This document shows positions 41,943-51,301 of a DNA stretch of 64,000 bases, piece after piece. This DNA is from Rhizobium album (GTDB taxonomy: Bacteria > Pseudomonadota > Alphaproteobacteria > Rhizobiales > Rhizobiaceae), in the NCBI RefSeq assembly GCF_003122325.1, contig NZ_QFBC01000001.1:124001-188000 (forward strand), read 5' to 3'. The notes below the pieces were generated by a model. The model saw nothing but the letters and a program-made list of their open reading frames with translations. It made no database searches and was not told the origin of the DNA. Position 1 is the first letter of the stretch; each line of letters starts with the position of its first letter. Made by a program: the position numbers and the translations under genes.

Positions 41943-41975
41943 AAAAGGCACGCCACCTGATGCTGCGTGCCTTTT
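41943..41975 (+). terminator. Intrinsic terminator of the rha operon
   Basis: A perfect 11-bp stem AAAAGGCACGC / GCGTGCCTTTT with an 11-base loop, 7 bases after the rhaK stop. The T run is part of the stem, so it could also act from the opposite strand. Confidence 0.85.
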
Positions 41976-42108
41976 CGATTCAAAATGGACAAGAAGAAGA
42001 CCCTTGGCCTGATGCCGGTTGCTTTCTTCCGCCGCTCTTTTGCTCGATTCGCGATGGAGATTTCTTCCCACCGGATGCGTTTCAAGCATTACAGTTCAAA
42101 TTTGGAAT

Positions 42109-42222
42109 TCAGAAAATCCGGATGCCCGTTTCTCGTCGCCCCATTTCAATATCCAGAAGCAAGCCTATTGCTGCCAATGTCAGGACGGTGATAAGCGAAG
42201 CGCCTATTCCAAGAACAATCAT
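42109..42222 (-). CDS. Putative 37-residue single-span membrane protein
   Basis: A short minus-strand open frame between the rha and che operons. It opens with one hydrophobic helix (MIVLGIGASLITVLTLAAIG, then LLL) and ends with a charged tail (DIEMGRRETGIRIF). GGAGGA lies 8 bases upstream of the ATG at 42222. Length, topology (N-terminal span, positive inside) and the good Shine-Dalgarno sequence make it a plausible small membrane protein. I do not recognise a family. Confidence 0.4.
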   Translation of the reverse strand: MIVLGIGASLITVLTLAAIGLLLDIEMGRRETGIRIF

Positions 42223-42635
42223 TGCTCGTTCCTCCGTCGGCATCATCGCCAACTTGCATCTTAAGCTCTAAGACCTGGAACTTGCCTCTGGCTTGCGTCT
42301 CCGGCCCCGCGGAACTGTCCCCGTTCGGCGCAAATTCCATGGCAGGCGTGCCGATTTGACGAAACACTGGAAGATGACTATAGACAATTAACCTTCAGGC
42401 AAGGAATTAACCATAAATATTTGAAGGCACGTCGGAATGGGATTTCGTTTCCTGGAAATCCCGACCAGGCATGACGCCGCACCGCCGTACCGGTATCGAT
42501 CCGGTATCTCTCACAAAGCAGTTGCAGAAACAGCCTTTGGAGACAGCGTTGGCATTCGCCTGGGGCCGATATCCCCGACCGATCCCGTTTCTCCGCGGCA
42601 TGTCTGGCGCAATCAGTTCGGCCGACCGCACGTTC
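42223..42635. other. Region upstream of the chemotaxis operon
   Basis: About 410 bases before the chosen icpA start. An AT-richer stretch near 42360-42425 (ACAATTAACC, ATAAATATTTGAAGG) is the likely place for the che promoter. The in-frame extension of icpA back to 42471 does not look protein-like. No other gene is supported. Confidence 0.5.
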
Positions 42636-44300
42636 ATGCGGCGGCCCAGTCGCATGGGGTTTTTGTTGGGGCACGAGGGGCCATCAGATCAGTCGCAGCG
42701 GACGCAGGGCAGCCTGCGCGATCGCTTGAGATTTGCCGGTCTCGACGGCGATCGGTGCGACCTCGTGCGCCGGTATCGCCCCATGCTGCAGCCGCTGGTC
42801 GAAGCCGGCCTGCGCGATCTCTTCCACCGGTTCCAGACCTTTCCCGATGCGGCCCGCGTCTTTTCCAGCGAACGCCAGGTCGAGCGCATGCACGATCTGC
42901 AGTCGTCGCATTGGGACGTTTTGACCGACGCCCGTTTCGACAGCCTGTATGCCGAGCGCGTCAAGGTGCTTTCGGATGCCGAGAGCAAGATGGGCATCGA
43001 CCCGCGCTGGCACGTGGCCGGCCATGCAGTCGTCATGGAACACCTGCTCTCCGGCCTCATCGGTGAACTGGACGGCTGGCACGTCACGCCGGCGAAACGC
43101 AGGCGCGCCCGCGAACTGGGCGAGGTCCTTTCCGCCGTCATGCGCATGGTGCTGGTGGATGTCGAAATCGCCGTGTCGCTGCGCTTCAACCAGCAGCGCT
43201 TCCAGCACAAGCGCCAGCTGGACGACCAGCGGCAGGCGGATCACGCCGACGTCGAGCGCCTGTTCGGCGATGTGTTTCGTGGCCTGGCCTCCCGGGACCT
43301 GACGGTGAGGGTGGCCGGCGAGGTGCCGGACCTCTATTCCGAGCTTGCCGAAACGCTGAATTCCGCTCTCGACGAAATGCAGACGGCCTTGAGCTCGTTT
43401 GCCGAACGGTCGGAAGCGGCCGAAGCTGCGGTCGGCTGTCTTGCCGGCGATGCCGGCACGCTGGTCGGCCATGCGGCTCGCCAGTCGCAGCAATTGCTCG
43501 GCACCGCAAACCTGCTCGGCGGCATCGCAGCCCGCGTCCGCGAAAGCGTCGGCTTCACGAAATCTGCCGAACAGATTGCCCTGGCGACCCGTTCGGCGGC
43601 GGAAGACAGCGGCAATGTCGTCGGCAAGGCGATCAGCGCCATGGCCGATATCGAGACATCCGCGTCCCAGATCGGCGAGATCATCGGCGTCATTGACGAG
43701 ATCGCCTTCCAGACCAATCTCCTGGCGCTGAATGCCGGCATCGAGGCGGCGCGCGCCGGCGACAGCGGCCGCGGTTTCGCCGTCGTCGCCCAGGAGGTCC
43801 GGGCTTTGGCGCAGCGGTCCGCCGATGCCGCCCGGGAAATCAAGACGCTGGTGGGCGGCACGAAATCCCAGGTCGAGGCCGGTGTCCAGATGGTCGGCCG
43901 CACCCAGGACGCGATCGGCAACATCGTCCGCCAGGTCACCGACATCAACGCGGCGATATCGGATATCGCCCGGTCGACGGAAGAGCATGCCAGCGGCCTG
44001 GATGCCGTCACCGCCGATCTCGGCACGCTTGGCGGCGACATCGGCAGCCACGCCGAGCTTGCGCGCCGCACCGGGACGGAAACGGACGAGCTTCACAACG
44101 TCATCCTCGAACTCGGCGAGACCATTCGCGAATTCCGCATCCACCGGCAGGAATATGCTGCACGCCAGGCCGCGCCGAAGGCCGCCCCCTTGGCGCCGGC
44201 AAGGACCGCGATCTTGCCGTCTGCGCGGCAAATATCCCGCGAGAATGACGTTCGGAACAATTTTAATCGTCCGATTCACCGAATGGGAAGCATGCGATGA
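42636..44300 (+). CDS. icpA: Soluble globin-coupled chemoreceptor (IcpA-like)
   Basis: A cytosolic chemoreceptor of about 554 residues without transmembrane segments. Residues about 25-150 resemble a sensor globin (protoglobin) domain; the C-terminal half is a methyl-accepting signalling domain with the conserved hairpin tip IDEIAFQTNLLALNAGIEAARAGDSGRGFAVVAQEVR (read in blocks). In the globin part the HxxIG motif that carries the proximal heme histidine reads ESKMG, so heme ligation may be lost. Start uncertain: ATGs at 42471, 42600, 42636 and 42654 are possible, none with a strong Shine-Dalgarno sequence. It heads the che operon, as icpA does in S. meliloti. Confidence 0.85.
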   Translation: MRRPSRMGFLLGHEGPSDQSQRTQGSLRDRLRFAGLDGDRCDLVRRYRPMLQPLVEAGLRDLFHRFQTFPDAARVFSSERQVERMHDLQSSHWDVLTDARFDSLYAERVKVLSDAESKMGIDPRWHVAGHAVVMEHLLSGLIGELDGWHVTPAKRRRARELGEVLSAVMRMVLVDVEIAVSLRFNQQRFQHKRQLDDQRQADHADVERLFGDVFRGLASRDLTVRVAGEVPDLYSELAETLNSALDEMQTALSSFAERSEAAEAAVGCLAGDAGTLVGHAARQSQQLLGTANLLGGIAARVRESVGFTKSAEQIALATRSAAEDSGNVVGKAISAMADIETSASQIGEIIGVIDEIAFQTNLLALNAGIEAARAGDSGRGFAVVAQEVRALAQRSADAAREIKTLVGGTKSQVEAGVQMVGRTQDAIGNIVRQVTDINAAISDIARSTEEHASGLDAVTADLGTLGGDIGSHAELARRTGTETDELHNVILELGETIREFRIHRQEYAARQAAPKAAPLAPARTAILPSARQISRENDVRNNFNRPIHRMGSMR

Positions 44301-44436
44301 GCGGTTTCTTTACCACCTTTGCTTATAAACGGGACATGGGGTGGCGACATGCGGCCGTGCCGAGGGGGCAACCGATACGTCCGGCCGATGCAAAAACCCT
44401 GATGTTTGACGGACGCGACAGACGAGGAACGATCTG

Positions 44437-44733
44437 ATGGCGAGCAAAGCGGGCGCGCAGAATGTGAAATTGGCCGCAGTTCTGGACCTCAACGAGGCCA
44501 CGACGCTGCAAGGGACGCTCCAGTCCTTGCGTGGGAGCGATATCGTAATCGACGCTTCGGCGGTGGAACGCTGCGGAACCCAGTGTATCCAGGTTCTCCT
44601 GGCGGGAGCAAAGGCTTGGGAAGAGGACAAGAAGACCTTCACCATCGGCAAGGTTTCCGATGCGTTTGAGAAAACGACCCAACTCATCGGTGTCAATTTC
44701 GAGCAGCTGCTCGGCAAGGAGATTCGGCAATGA
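44437..44733 (+). CDS. cheS: CheS-like STAS-domain chemotaxis protein
   Basis: A 98-residue single STAS-like domain (LAAVLDLNEATTLQGTLQSL, IVIDASAVERCGTQCIQVLLAG). Size and position, between icpA and cheY1, match S. meliloti CheS. CheS binds CheA there and helps CheA act as a sink that drains phosphate from CheY1. The stop overlaps the cheY1 start by 4 bases (ATGA), indicating coupled expression. Confidence 0.83.
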   Translation: MASKAGAQNVKLAAVLDLNEATTLQGTLQSLRGSDIVIDASAVERCGTQCIQVLLAGAKAWEEDKKTFTIGKVSDAFEKTTQLIGVNFEQLLGKEIRQ

Positions 44734-45095
44734 AAAAACGAGTTCTGACCGTGGATGATTCACGGACGATCCGGAACATGCTTCTGGTGACCCTCAACAA
44801 TGCGGGTTTCGAAACGATCCAGGCCGAAGACGGCGTGGAAGGCCTCGAAGTCCTGGAAGACTGCAATCCCGATGTCATCGTCACCGACATCAACATGCCG
44901 CGCCTGGACGGTTTCGGTTTCATCGAAGGCGTTCGCCGCAATGAAAAATACCGTGCCATCCCGATCCTGGTCCTGACCACGGAAAGCGACGCGGAAAAGA
45001 AGAATCGCGCACGCCAGGCCGGGGCCACCGGCTGGATCGTGAAGCCGTTCGACCCGACGAAACTGATCGATGCCATCGAACGTGTAACCGCCTGA
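44730..45095 (+). CDS. cheY1: Response regulator CheY1
   Basis: A 121-residue stand-alone receiver. Acidic pocket VDDS, phospho-accepting Asp in VIVTDINMP (about residue 52), Thr in LVLTTESD and Lys in IVKPFD. In rhizobia with two CheY proteins, CheY1 mainly serves as a phosphate sink while CheY2 slows the motor. Overlaps cheS and precedes cheA by 16 bases. Confidence 0.9.
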   Translation: MKKRVLTVDDSRTIRNMLLVTLNNAGFETIQAEDGVEGLEVLEDCNPDVIVTDINMPRLDGFGFIEGVRRNEKYRAIPILVLTTESDAEKKNRARQAGATGWIVKPFDPTKLIDAIERVTA

Positions 45096-45111
45096 ACCGG
45101 GAACTTCTCCT

Positions 45112-47379
45112 ATGGATATGAACGAAATCAAAGAGATCTTTTTCCAGGAGTGCGAGGAGCAGCTCGCGGAGCTGGAATCCGGTCTTTTGAAGCTGAATGA
45201 CGGTGATCGCGACCCGGAAACAGTCAATGCTGTTTTCCGTGCCGTTCACTCGATCAAAGGTGGTGCAGGTGCGTTCGGTCTGGACGATCTGGTTGCCTTT
45301 GCTCACGTTTTCGAAACGACTCTTGATTGCGTTCGTTCCAACAAGCTCGAGCCGACCCAGGACGTGCTCAAGGTCATGCTCAAGTCGGCCGACGTCCTGG
45401 CCGACCTGACCAATGCCGCCCGCGACGGCGGCAGCGTCGACGAATCGCGCAGCCGCGGCCTGGTCAAGGAGCTGGAAGCTTTGGCGCATGGCGAAGTTCC
45501 GGCACCCAGCGCCGCCGTCGAGGCGCCGGTGCCTAAGGCAGCGGCTCCGGTGGTTGCCGTAGCGCCGACGGATCCGAGCGGTTTCCAGCCGATCCCGTTC
45601 TCCTTCGACGATTTCGGCGGGGAAGACGAACCCGCAGCCGCGCTGCCGACCTACGAGGTCACGTTCAAGCCGCGTGCGGAACTGTTCTCGAAGGGCAACG
45701 AAGCCTCGCTGCTTTTGCGTGATCTCTCGCGCATCGGCGAGATGAGCATCTTTTGCAACACCGACGACGTGCCGGCGCTCCACAAGATGGATCCGGAAGG
45801 CTCCTACCTGCACTGGGTCATCTCCATCAAGACCGACAAGGGTGAAGACGGCATTCGTCAGGTTTTCGAATTCGCCGAGTGGGATTGCGAACTCGACATC
45901 AAGCTGCAGGAAGACGATGCTGCGTCCGCTGAAGCTGACAGCGAACTGCCGATGATCCCCGTGCCGTTCGACCTGTCGATCCTCGACGACGGCCCGGCCG
46001 TCGCCGAGGCCGACACGTCTGCCGATGTCGCCGCCGCCGTCGCTGCCGCCGATACGGCCAGCAACGTCATGCAGATGGCGGGTGCCGCCGCGCGCGGTGA
46101 GAAAAAGGAATCCGCCGCGACCGCCGCGGCTGCTGCTGCCAACAACGCCCAGGCTGCCAACAATGCCAGCGCCGGCCAGACGATCCGTGTCGATCTCGAC
46201 CGCGTCGACCGCCTCATCAATCTCGTCGGCGAGCTTGTCATCAACCAGGCGATGCTGTCGCAGAGCGTCATCGAAAACGACAACAACGGCACGTCGTCGA
46301 TCAATATGGGCCTCGAGGAGCTGCAGCAGCTCACCCGCGAGATCCAGGATTCGGTGATGGCCATCCGTGCGCAGCCGGTCAAGCCGGTCTTCCAGCGCAT
46401 GGCCCGCACCGTTCGCGAAATCGCCGACATCACCGGCAAGTCGGTCCGCCTTGTCACCGAAGGCGAAAACACCGAAGTCGACAAGACCGTCATCGACAAG
46501 CTCGCCGAGCCGTTGACTCACATGATCCGCAACGCCGTCGACCACGGCCTGGAAATGCCGGAAAAGCGCGTCGCGCTCGGCAAGAACCCGGAAGGCACGG
46601 TCAAGCTCACCGCCAAGCACCGTTCGGGCCGCATCGTCATCGAATTGACCGACGACGGCGCCGGCATCAACCGCGAGAAGGTGCGCCAGAAGGCGATCGC
46701 CAACGACTTGATCTCGGCCGATGCCAACCTGACGGACGAAGAGATCGACAACCTGATCTTCCACGCCGGCTTCTCCACCGCCGACAAGGTCTCGGACCTT
46801 TCCGGCCGCGGCGTCGGCATGGACGTGGTCAAGCGCTCGATCCAGGCACTCGGCGGCCGCATTTCGATCTCCTCCAAGCCCGGCCAGGGCTCGACCTTCT
46901 CCATGAGCCTGCCGCTGACGCTCGCCGTCCTCGACGGCATGGTGGTCACCGTGGCCGGCCAGACGCTCGTCGTGCCGCTGACGGCGATCGTCGAGACGCT
47001 GCAGCCGGAAGCCTCGTCGATCCATTCCTTCGGAGCGACGCAGCGCCTGATCTCGATCCGCAACTCTTTCTGCCCGCTGGTGGATGTCGGCCGGATCCTG
47101 AATTTCCGCGCGATGCAGGCAAATCCGGTGGAAGGCGTGGCGCTTCTGGTCGAATCCGAAGGCGGCGGACAGCGCGCCCTGATGGTCGATGCGATTCAGG
47201 GCCAGCGTCAGGTCGTTATTAAGAGTCTTGAGGCAAATTACACGCATGTGCCGGGAATTGCAGCGGCCACCATTCTGGGCGACGGGCGCGTTGCGCTCAT
47301 CCTCGATGTGGATGCGGTCGTTGCAGCCTCGCGCGGTCAGTCGCTCAAGCAGGAAATGTCATTAGCTTCCGTTGGATGA
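45112..47379 (+). CDS. cheA: Chemotaxis histidine kinase CheA
   Basis: A 755-residue kinase. P1 HPt domain with phospho-accepting His46 (AVHSIKGGAGAFG); a CheY/CheB-binding P2 region about 180-275; an Ala/Asp-rich linker; P3 dimerisation domain (VDRLINLVGELVINQAMLSQ); P4 ATPase with HMIRNAVDHGLE, DDGAGIN and GRGVGMDVVK; and P5 CheW-like domain to the end. It receives signals from chemoreceptors through CheW and phosphorylates CheY1, CheY2 and CheB. The first two in-frame ATGs (45112, 45118) are both possible. Confidence 0.95.
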   Translation: MDMNEIKEIFFQECEEQLAELESGLLKLNDGDRDPETVNAVFRAVHSIKGGAGAFGLDDLVAFAHVFETTLDCVRSNKLEPTQDVLKVMLKSADVLADLTNAARDGGSVDESRSRGLVKELEALAHGEVPAPSAAVEAPVPKAAAPVVAVAPTDPSGFQPIPFSFDDFGGEDEPAAALPTYEVTFKPRAELFSKGNEASLLLRDLSRIGEMSIFCNTDDVPALHKMDPEGSYLHWVISIKTDKGEDGIRQVFEFAEWDCELDIKLQEDDAASAEADSELPMIPVPFDLSILDDGPAVAEADTSADVAAAVAAADTASNVMQMAGAAARGEKKESAATAAAAAANNAQAANNASAGQTIRVDLDRVDRLINLVGELVINQAMLSQSVIENDNNGTSSINMGLEELQQLTREIQDSVMAIRAQPVKPVFQRMARTVREIADITGKSVRLVTEGENTEVDKTVIDKLAEPLTHMIRNAVDHGLEMPEKRVALGKNPEGTVKLTAKHRSGRIVIELTDDGAGINREKVRQKAIANDLISADANLTDEEIDNLIFHAGFSTADKVSDLSGRGVGMDVVKRSIQALGGRISISSKPGQGSTFSMSLPLTLAVLDGMVVTVAGQTLVVPLTAIVETLQPEASSIHSFGATQRLISIRNSFCPLVDVGRILNFRAMQANPVEGVALLVESEGGGQRALMVDAIQGQRQVVIKSLEANYTHVPGIAAATILGDGRVALILDVDAVVAASRGQSLKQEMSLASVG

Positions 47380-47383
47380 AATC

Positions 47384-47848
47384 ATGTCGTACCTCGTAAA
47401 AAATCTGACACAGGGAAGTCGTGAACTTATCGCCTTTCGCATTGGTGACCAGGAATTTTGCGTGAACATCATGTCGGTCCGCGAGATTCGCGGCTGGACG
47501 CCGGCAACGCCGATGCCGCATTCGCCTTCCTACATGAAAGGCGTGCTCAATCTGCGTGGCGCCGTGCTGCCGATCATCGATCTGTCGGCGCGGCTCGGCA
47601 TGCGGCCGACCGAACCCAGCCCGCGCCACGTCATCATCGTGGCGCAGGTCAACCGCAAGGTTGTCGGCCTGCTGGTCGAAGCGGTTTCCGACATACTGAC
47701 GGTGACCGACGACAACATCCAGCCGACGCCGGAAATCTCTTCGGATCTCGAAAAACAGTTCGCCCGCGGCATTCTGGCGATCGACAAGCGCATGATCTGC
47801 CTTGTCGAACTTGAAGGGCTCTTCCCAGACGAAAGCGAGGCAGCATGA
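47384..47848 (+). CDS. cheW: Chemotaxis coupling protein CheW
   Basis: A 154-residue CheW: LIAFRIGDQEFCVNIMSVREIRG, YMKGVLNLRGAVLPIIDL and VGLLVEAVSDIL (in blocks). It bridges chemoreceptors and CheA. The ATG at 47384 is chosen over a TTG at 47372 inside the end of cheA. Overlaps cheR by 4 bases. Confidence 0.93.
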   Translation: MSYLVKNLTQGSRELIAFRIGDQEFCVNIMSVREIRGWTPATPMPHSPSYMKGVLNLRGAVLPIIDLSARLGMRPTEPSPRHVIIVAQVNRKVVGLLVEAVSDILTVTDDNIQPTPEISSDLEKQFARGILAIDKRMICLVELEGLFPDESEAA

Positions 47849-48753
47849 ATGCCATCAGCCTGAGCGATCACCGGCAATCGCCGGACGAGGTGCTGGCGAG
47901 TGGAGAATATCCTCTGACGCGCCGCGACCTTTCGGAGATCGCGGCGATGATCTACGCGGATGCGGGCATTTATCTCAACGACTCCAAGGCGTCGCTGGTC
48001 TATTCGCGCCTGTCGAAGCATATCCGCACGCTCGGCCTGAGCGGTTTTCGCGAATATTGCCAGCTGGTGTCCTCGCCGGCCGGAGCGGGCCCGCGCCGTG
48101 AGATGCTGTCGCATCTGACGACGAACTTCACCCGCTTTTTCCGGGAGAATCATCATTTCGAGCACCTGAAGAACGACGTGCTGCCGGAATTGCTGACCCG
48201 CGCCAAGTCCGGCGGTCGCGTCCGCATCTGGTCGGCGGCCTGCTCGGACGGGCAGGAGCCCTATTCGATCGCATTGACGCTGCTTTCGGTCATGCCGAAT
48301 GCCGCCGATTACGATATCCGCATCCTGGCGACCGATATCGATCCGAAGATCCTGGCGCTCGCACGGGCCGGCGTCTACGACGAGACGGCGCTGGAAACGG
48401 TGTCTCCGGCCATGCGCAAGCAATGGTTCCGTGAAGTCGACGTCAGCGGCCGCCGCAAGTTCCAGATCGACGACCGCGTCAAGAAGCTGATCACCTTCAA
48501 CGAACTGAACCTGATGGCACAATGGCCGTTCAAGGGACCGTTCGACGTGATTTTCTGCCGCAATGTGGTCATCTATTTCGATGAGCCGACGCAGATGAAG
48601 ATCTGGTCGCGCTTCGCCACCAACCTGCCGGACGGCGGATATCTCTACATCGGCCATTCGGAACGTGTTTCCGGCGACGCCAAGAACCTGTTCGACAATA
48701 TCGGCATCACCACCTACCGGTATACCGGCGGCAGGGCGGGGAGAAAAGTATGA
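47845..48753 (+). CDS. cheR: Chemoreceptor methyltransferase CheR
   Basis: A 302-residue SAM-dependent glutamate methyltransferase. N-terminal helical domain with [21 protein letters not shown]-binding [28 protein letters not shown] and [10 protein letters not shown]. It methylates chemoreceptors during adaptation, opposed by CheB. Overlaps cheW and cheB by 4 bases each (ATGA). Confidence 0.93.
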   Translation: MNAISLSDHRQSPDEVLASGEYPLTRRDLSEIAAMIYADAGIYLNDSKASLVYSRLSKHIRTLGLSGFREYCQLVSSPAGAGPRREMLSHLTTNFTRFFRENHHFEHLKNDVLPELLTRAKSGGRVRIWSAACSDGQEPYSIALTLLSVMPNAADYDIRILATDIDPKILALARAGVYDETALETVSPAMRKQWFREVDVSGRRKFQIDDRVKKLITFNELNLMAQWPFKGPFDVIFCRNVVIYFDEPTQMKIWSRFATNLPDGGYLYIGHSERVSGDAKNLFDNIGITTYRYTGGRAGRKV

Positions 48754-49799
48754 GCGTACCTGCCCGGGTTCTTGTCGTCGACGACTCGCCCACGATGCGT
48801 GGCCTGATCACGGCCGTGCTGAGCGCCGATCCGGATGTGAGCGTCGTCGGTCAGGCCGGCGACGCGCTGGAAGCGCGCGAGGCGATCAAGAAGCTCAATC
48901 CCGACGTGGTCACCCTCGATATCGAGATGCCGAACATGAACGGTCTCGATTTTCTGGAAAAGATCATGCGGCTGCGTCCCATGCCGGTGATCATGGTGTC
49001 CAGCCTGACCCATCGTGGGGCCGACGCAACGCTTGCGGCCCTAGAAATCGGCGCATTCGACTGCGTCAGCAAGCCTGTGCCGGGCGAACCGAGGCCGTTC
49101 ACCGACCTTGCCGACAAGGTCAAGGCGGCAGCCCGGTCGCTGCGGTCCATCAGCCGGCCGGCGGTCTCGGCCCCGGCCCCGGTGGTGGCTCCTACCAGTG
49201 ATTTCCGTGTCGGACGAAAGATCGTGGCCATCGGCTCCTCGACGGGCGGCGTCGAGGCGTTGATCACGGTCTTGCAAAAATTTCCGGTCAATTGTCCGCC
49301 GACCGTCATTACCCAGCATATGCCCTCCACCTTCACCAAGAGCTTTGCCGAGCGGTTGAACCGCATCTGCGCGCCGGCGGTGCAGGAAGCCACGGACGGC
49401 GCACGGTTGGAAATCGGAAAGATCTATCTTGCACCCGGTGGCGACCGCCACCTGCAAGTCACGAATGCAGCAGCTCCCTGCTGCCGTCTCATTGAACGGG
49501 ACCCCGTCAACGGCCATCGGCCATCGGTGGATGTCCTGTTCGATTCGGTCGCTGAACTGGCGGGTCGCAATGCCGTGGGGGTCATCCTCACCGGCATGGG
49601 ACGCGACGGTGCGGCCGGTTTGCTCAAGATGCGTCATGCAGGTGCGCGTACCATTGGGCAAAACGAAAAAACCTGCGTGGTCTACGGGATGCCAAGGGTT
49701 GCTCACGAGCTCGGCGCCGTTGAGCAGCAACTCCCCCTTGGAGCCATCGGGGAAGAAATCCTGAAATTTACAGCCGCCCGAAAAGAAGGGAGCGATTAA
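48750..49799 (+). CDS. cheB: Chemoreceptor methylesterase/deamidase CheB
   Basis: A 349-residue protein: receiver domain 1-125 with Asp57 ([13 protein letters not shown]), linker, then methylesterase domain with catalytic triad residues in GSSTGG (Ser), TQHMPSTFT (His) and GMGRDGAAG (Asp). Phosphorylation by CheA activates it. Shares one base with the cheY2 start (TAATG). Confidence 0.94.
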   Translation: MSVPARVLVVDDSPTMRGLITAVLSADPDVSVVGQAGDALEAREAIKKLNPDVVTLDIEMPNMNGLDFLEKIMRLRPMPVIMVSSLTHRGADATLAALEIGAFDCVSKPVPGEPRPFTDLADKVKAAARSLRSISRPAVSAPAPVVAPTSDFRVGRKIVAIGSSTGGVEALITVLQKFPVNCPPTVITQHMPSTFTKSFAERLNRICAPAVQEATDGARLEIGKIYLAPGGDRHLQVTNAAAPCCRLIERDPVNGHRPSVDVLFDSVAELAGRNAVGVILTGMGRDGAAGLLKMRHAGARTIGQNEKTCVVYGMPRVAHELGAVEQQLPLGAIGEEILKFTAARKEGSD

Positions 49800-50188
49800 T
49801 GTCTATAGCCGAAAAAATCAAAGTTCTGATCGTCGACGATCAGGTCACCAGCCGGTTGCTGCTCAGCGATGCCTTGGTCCAGCTCGGATTCAAGCAGATC
49901 ACCTCCGCAGGCGATGGCGAGCAGGGCATGAAGATCATGGCCGAGCAGCCGCATCACCTCGTCATCTCCGACTTCAACATGCCGAAGATGGACGGCATCG
50001 GTTTTCTGCAGGCCGTGCGTGCGAACCCGAACACCAAGAAGGCTGCCTTCATCATCCTGACCGCGCAGGGCGACCGCGCACTGGTGCAGAAGGCCGCGCA
50101 GCTGGGCGCCAACAACGTCCTGGCAAAGCCGTTCACCATCGAGAAAATGAAGGCGGCGATCGAGGCCGTGTTCGGAGCCTTGAAATGA
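49799..50188 (+). CDS. cheY2: Response regulator CheY2
   Basis: A 129-residue receiver: LIVDDQ, phospho-accepting Asp in [22 protein letters not shown] and AKPFT. It corresponds to CheY2, the main motor-acting CheY in S. meliloti, where it slows flagellar rotation on binding the switch. Overlaps cheD by 4 bases. Confidence 0.9.
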   Translation: MSIAEKIKVLIVDDQVTSRLLLSDALVQLGFKQITSAGDGEQGMKIMAEQPHHLVISDFNMPKMDGIGFLQAVRANPNTKKAAFIILTAQGDRALVQKAAQLGANNVLAKPFTIEKMKAAIEAVFGALK

Positions 50189-50739
50189 TGACGGATACTG
50201 CAGCCAGGCGCGTGAACATCATCCAGGGAGAGTACAAGGTCATCGACGATCCGAATGTCGTGCTGACCACCATCCTTGGGTCGTGTGTGGCTGCATGTCT
50301 CAGAGACCCGGTCGCCGGCGTTGGGGGGATGAATCATTTCCTCTTGCCGGGGTCAGCTTCTGCGATGTCGGCTGGCGGTGACGCGACCCGCTACGGCGTC
50401 CATCTGATGGAACTGCTGATCAACGGGCTTCTGAAAAAGGGCGCCAGACGAGACCGGCTCGAGGCCAAGATCTTCGGCGGCGCCAAGACGATCGCCACCT
50501 TCTCGAATGTCGGCGATCAGAATGCCGCCTTTGCCATGCAATTTTTGCGGGACGAAGGCATTTCCGTCGTCGGCTCGAGTACCGGCGGCGAATATGGCCG
50601 CAAGCTGGAATACTGGCCTGTCAGCGGCCGTGCGCGCCAGTATCCTCTGACGGGTGCGGAAACGCAAAAAACGGTGGCTCTGGAGCAGAGGCCTGCGCCT
50701 GCGCCCCGTCCGGTGGAAAGTTCAATCGAGTTTTTTTAA
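50185..50739 (+). CDS. cheD: Chemoreceptor glutamine deamidase CheD
   Basis: A 184-residue CheD with catalytic Cys in [14 protein letters not shown] and His in [10 protein letters not shown], then [10 protein letters not shown] and [16 protein letters not shown]. It deamidates receptor glutamines and may interact with CheY-type partners. The ATGATGA junction with cheY2 permits start at either of two adjacent ATGs. Confidence 0.92.
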   Translation: MMTDTAARRVNIIQGEYKVIDDPNVVLTTILGSCVAACLRDPVAGVGGMNHFLLPGSASAMSAGGDATRYGVHLMELLINGLLKKGARRDRLEAKIFGGAKTIATFSNVGDQNAAFAMQFLRDEGISVVGSSTGGEYGRKLEYWPVSGRARQYPLTGAETQKTVALEQRPAPAPRPVESSIEFF

Positions 50740-50754
50740 GGACTGTTTTAGACT

Positions 50755-51144
50755 ATGCTGCCGGACATTGCCAACCAGACCCAGGCGGTCGAGGAATCGC
50801 TACCCGAAATTCTCATGCGGATTGTTTCGGAGCTGCACGACGTCGCCTATCTGATCGAGCGCATCGAACCGCAGCTCCTGGAGCTCGGTGGTGCGGAGAT
50901 TCTCGCCTCACCCGATTCCATGAAGATATTGCAGGGCATCGATCTTGCCGTGCAGAAGACGCGCGGCCTTGCCGAATTCATCGACACCGTTACGGGAACC
51001 GTGCCGGAAAACTGGATCGTCGATGTTGCGACCGCCCTCAGCCTCGTCAAGCTTGCCGACATGCAGAAGGCGCTCGGCGGTGGGATGCGCCACGGCCATT
51101 CGCAGCCGCTGACCAAGGTGGCTGGTGACTTCGACCTCTTCTGA
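50755..51144 (+). CDS. cheT: CheT-like chemotaxis protein with CheZ-type DxxxQ motif
   Basis: A 129-residue, mostly helical protein after cheD, in the position of S. meliloti CheT (formerly an unnamed open reading frame). The helix GIDLAVQKTRG contains D63-x3-Q67, the spacing of the catalytic Asp and Gln in CheZ phosphatases. This suggests a CheY-phosphate phosphatase, although the rest is unlike CheZ in length and sequence. The 15-base gap to cheD indicates co-transcription. The symbol is assigned by position and motif only. Confidence 0.7.
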   Translation: MLPDIANQTQAVEESLPEILMRIVSELHDVAYLIERIEPQLLELGGAEILASPDSMKILQGIDLAVQKTRGLAEFIDTVTGTVPENWIVDVATALSLVKLADMQKALGGGMRHGHSQPLTKVAGDFDLF

Positions 51145-51301
51145 GGCTCTTCCTTCCTTTCACGCCCTGACAAATATCAAGCTTTCCGGCCGCTTTCCGG
51201 CCCCGAAAACCATTTAACGAAACGTTCGCGCAAGCTTCGCTTCTTAGTGTCGCAGCAGAGAATTAAGACTCTTCCTCTCTGGTTGACGGTGCGAGAACAG
51301 A

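Noticed and set aside
42471-42635. N-terminal extension of the chemoreceptor gene
   Set aside because: The translated stretch is rich in Arg and Pro with no helix pattern and no ribosome-binding site; it is more likely leader DNA, although the start remains uncertain.
44920-47247. Open frame of more than 770 codons antisense to cheA
   Set aside because: It is a third-position shadow of a strongly biased GC-rich gene, without domains or a credible start.
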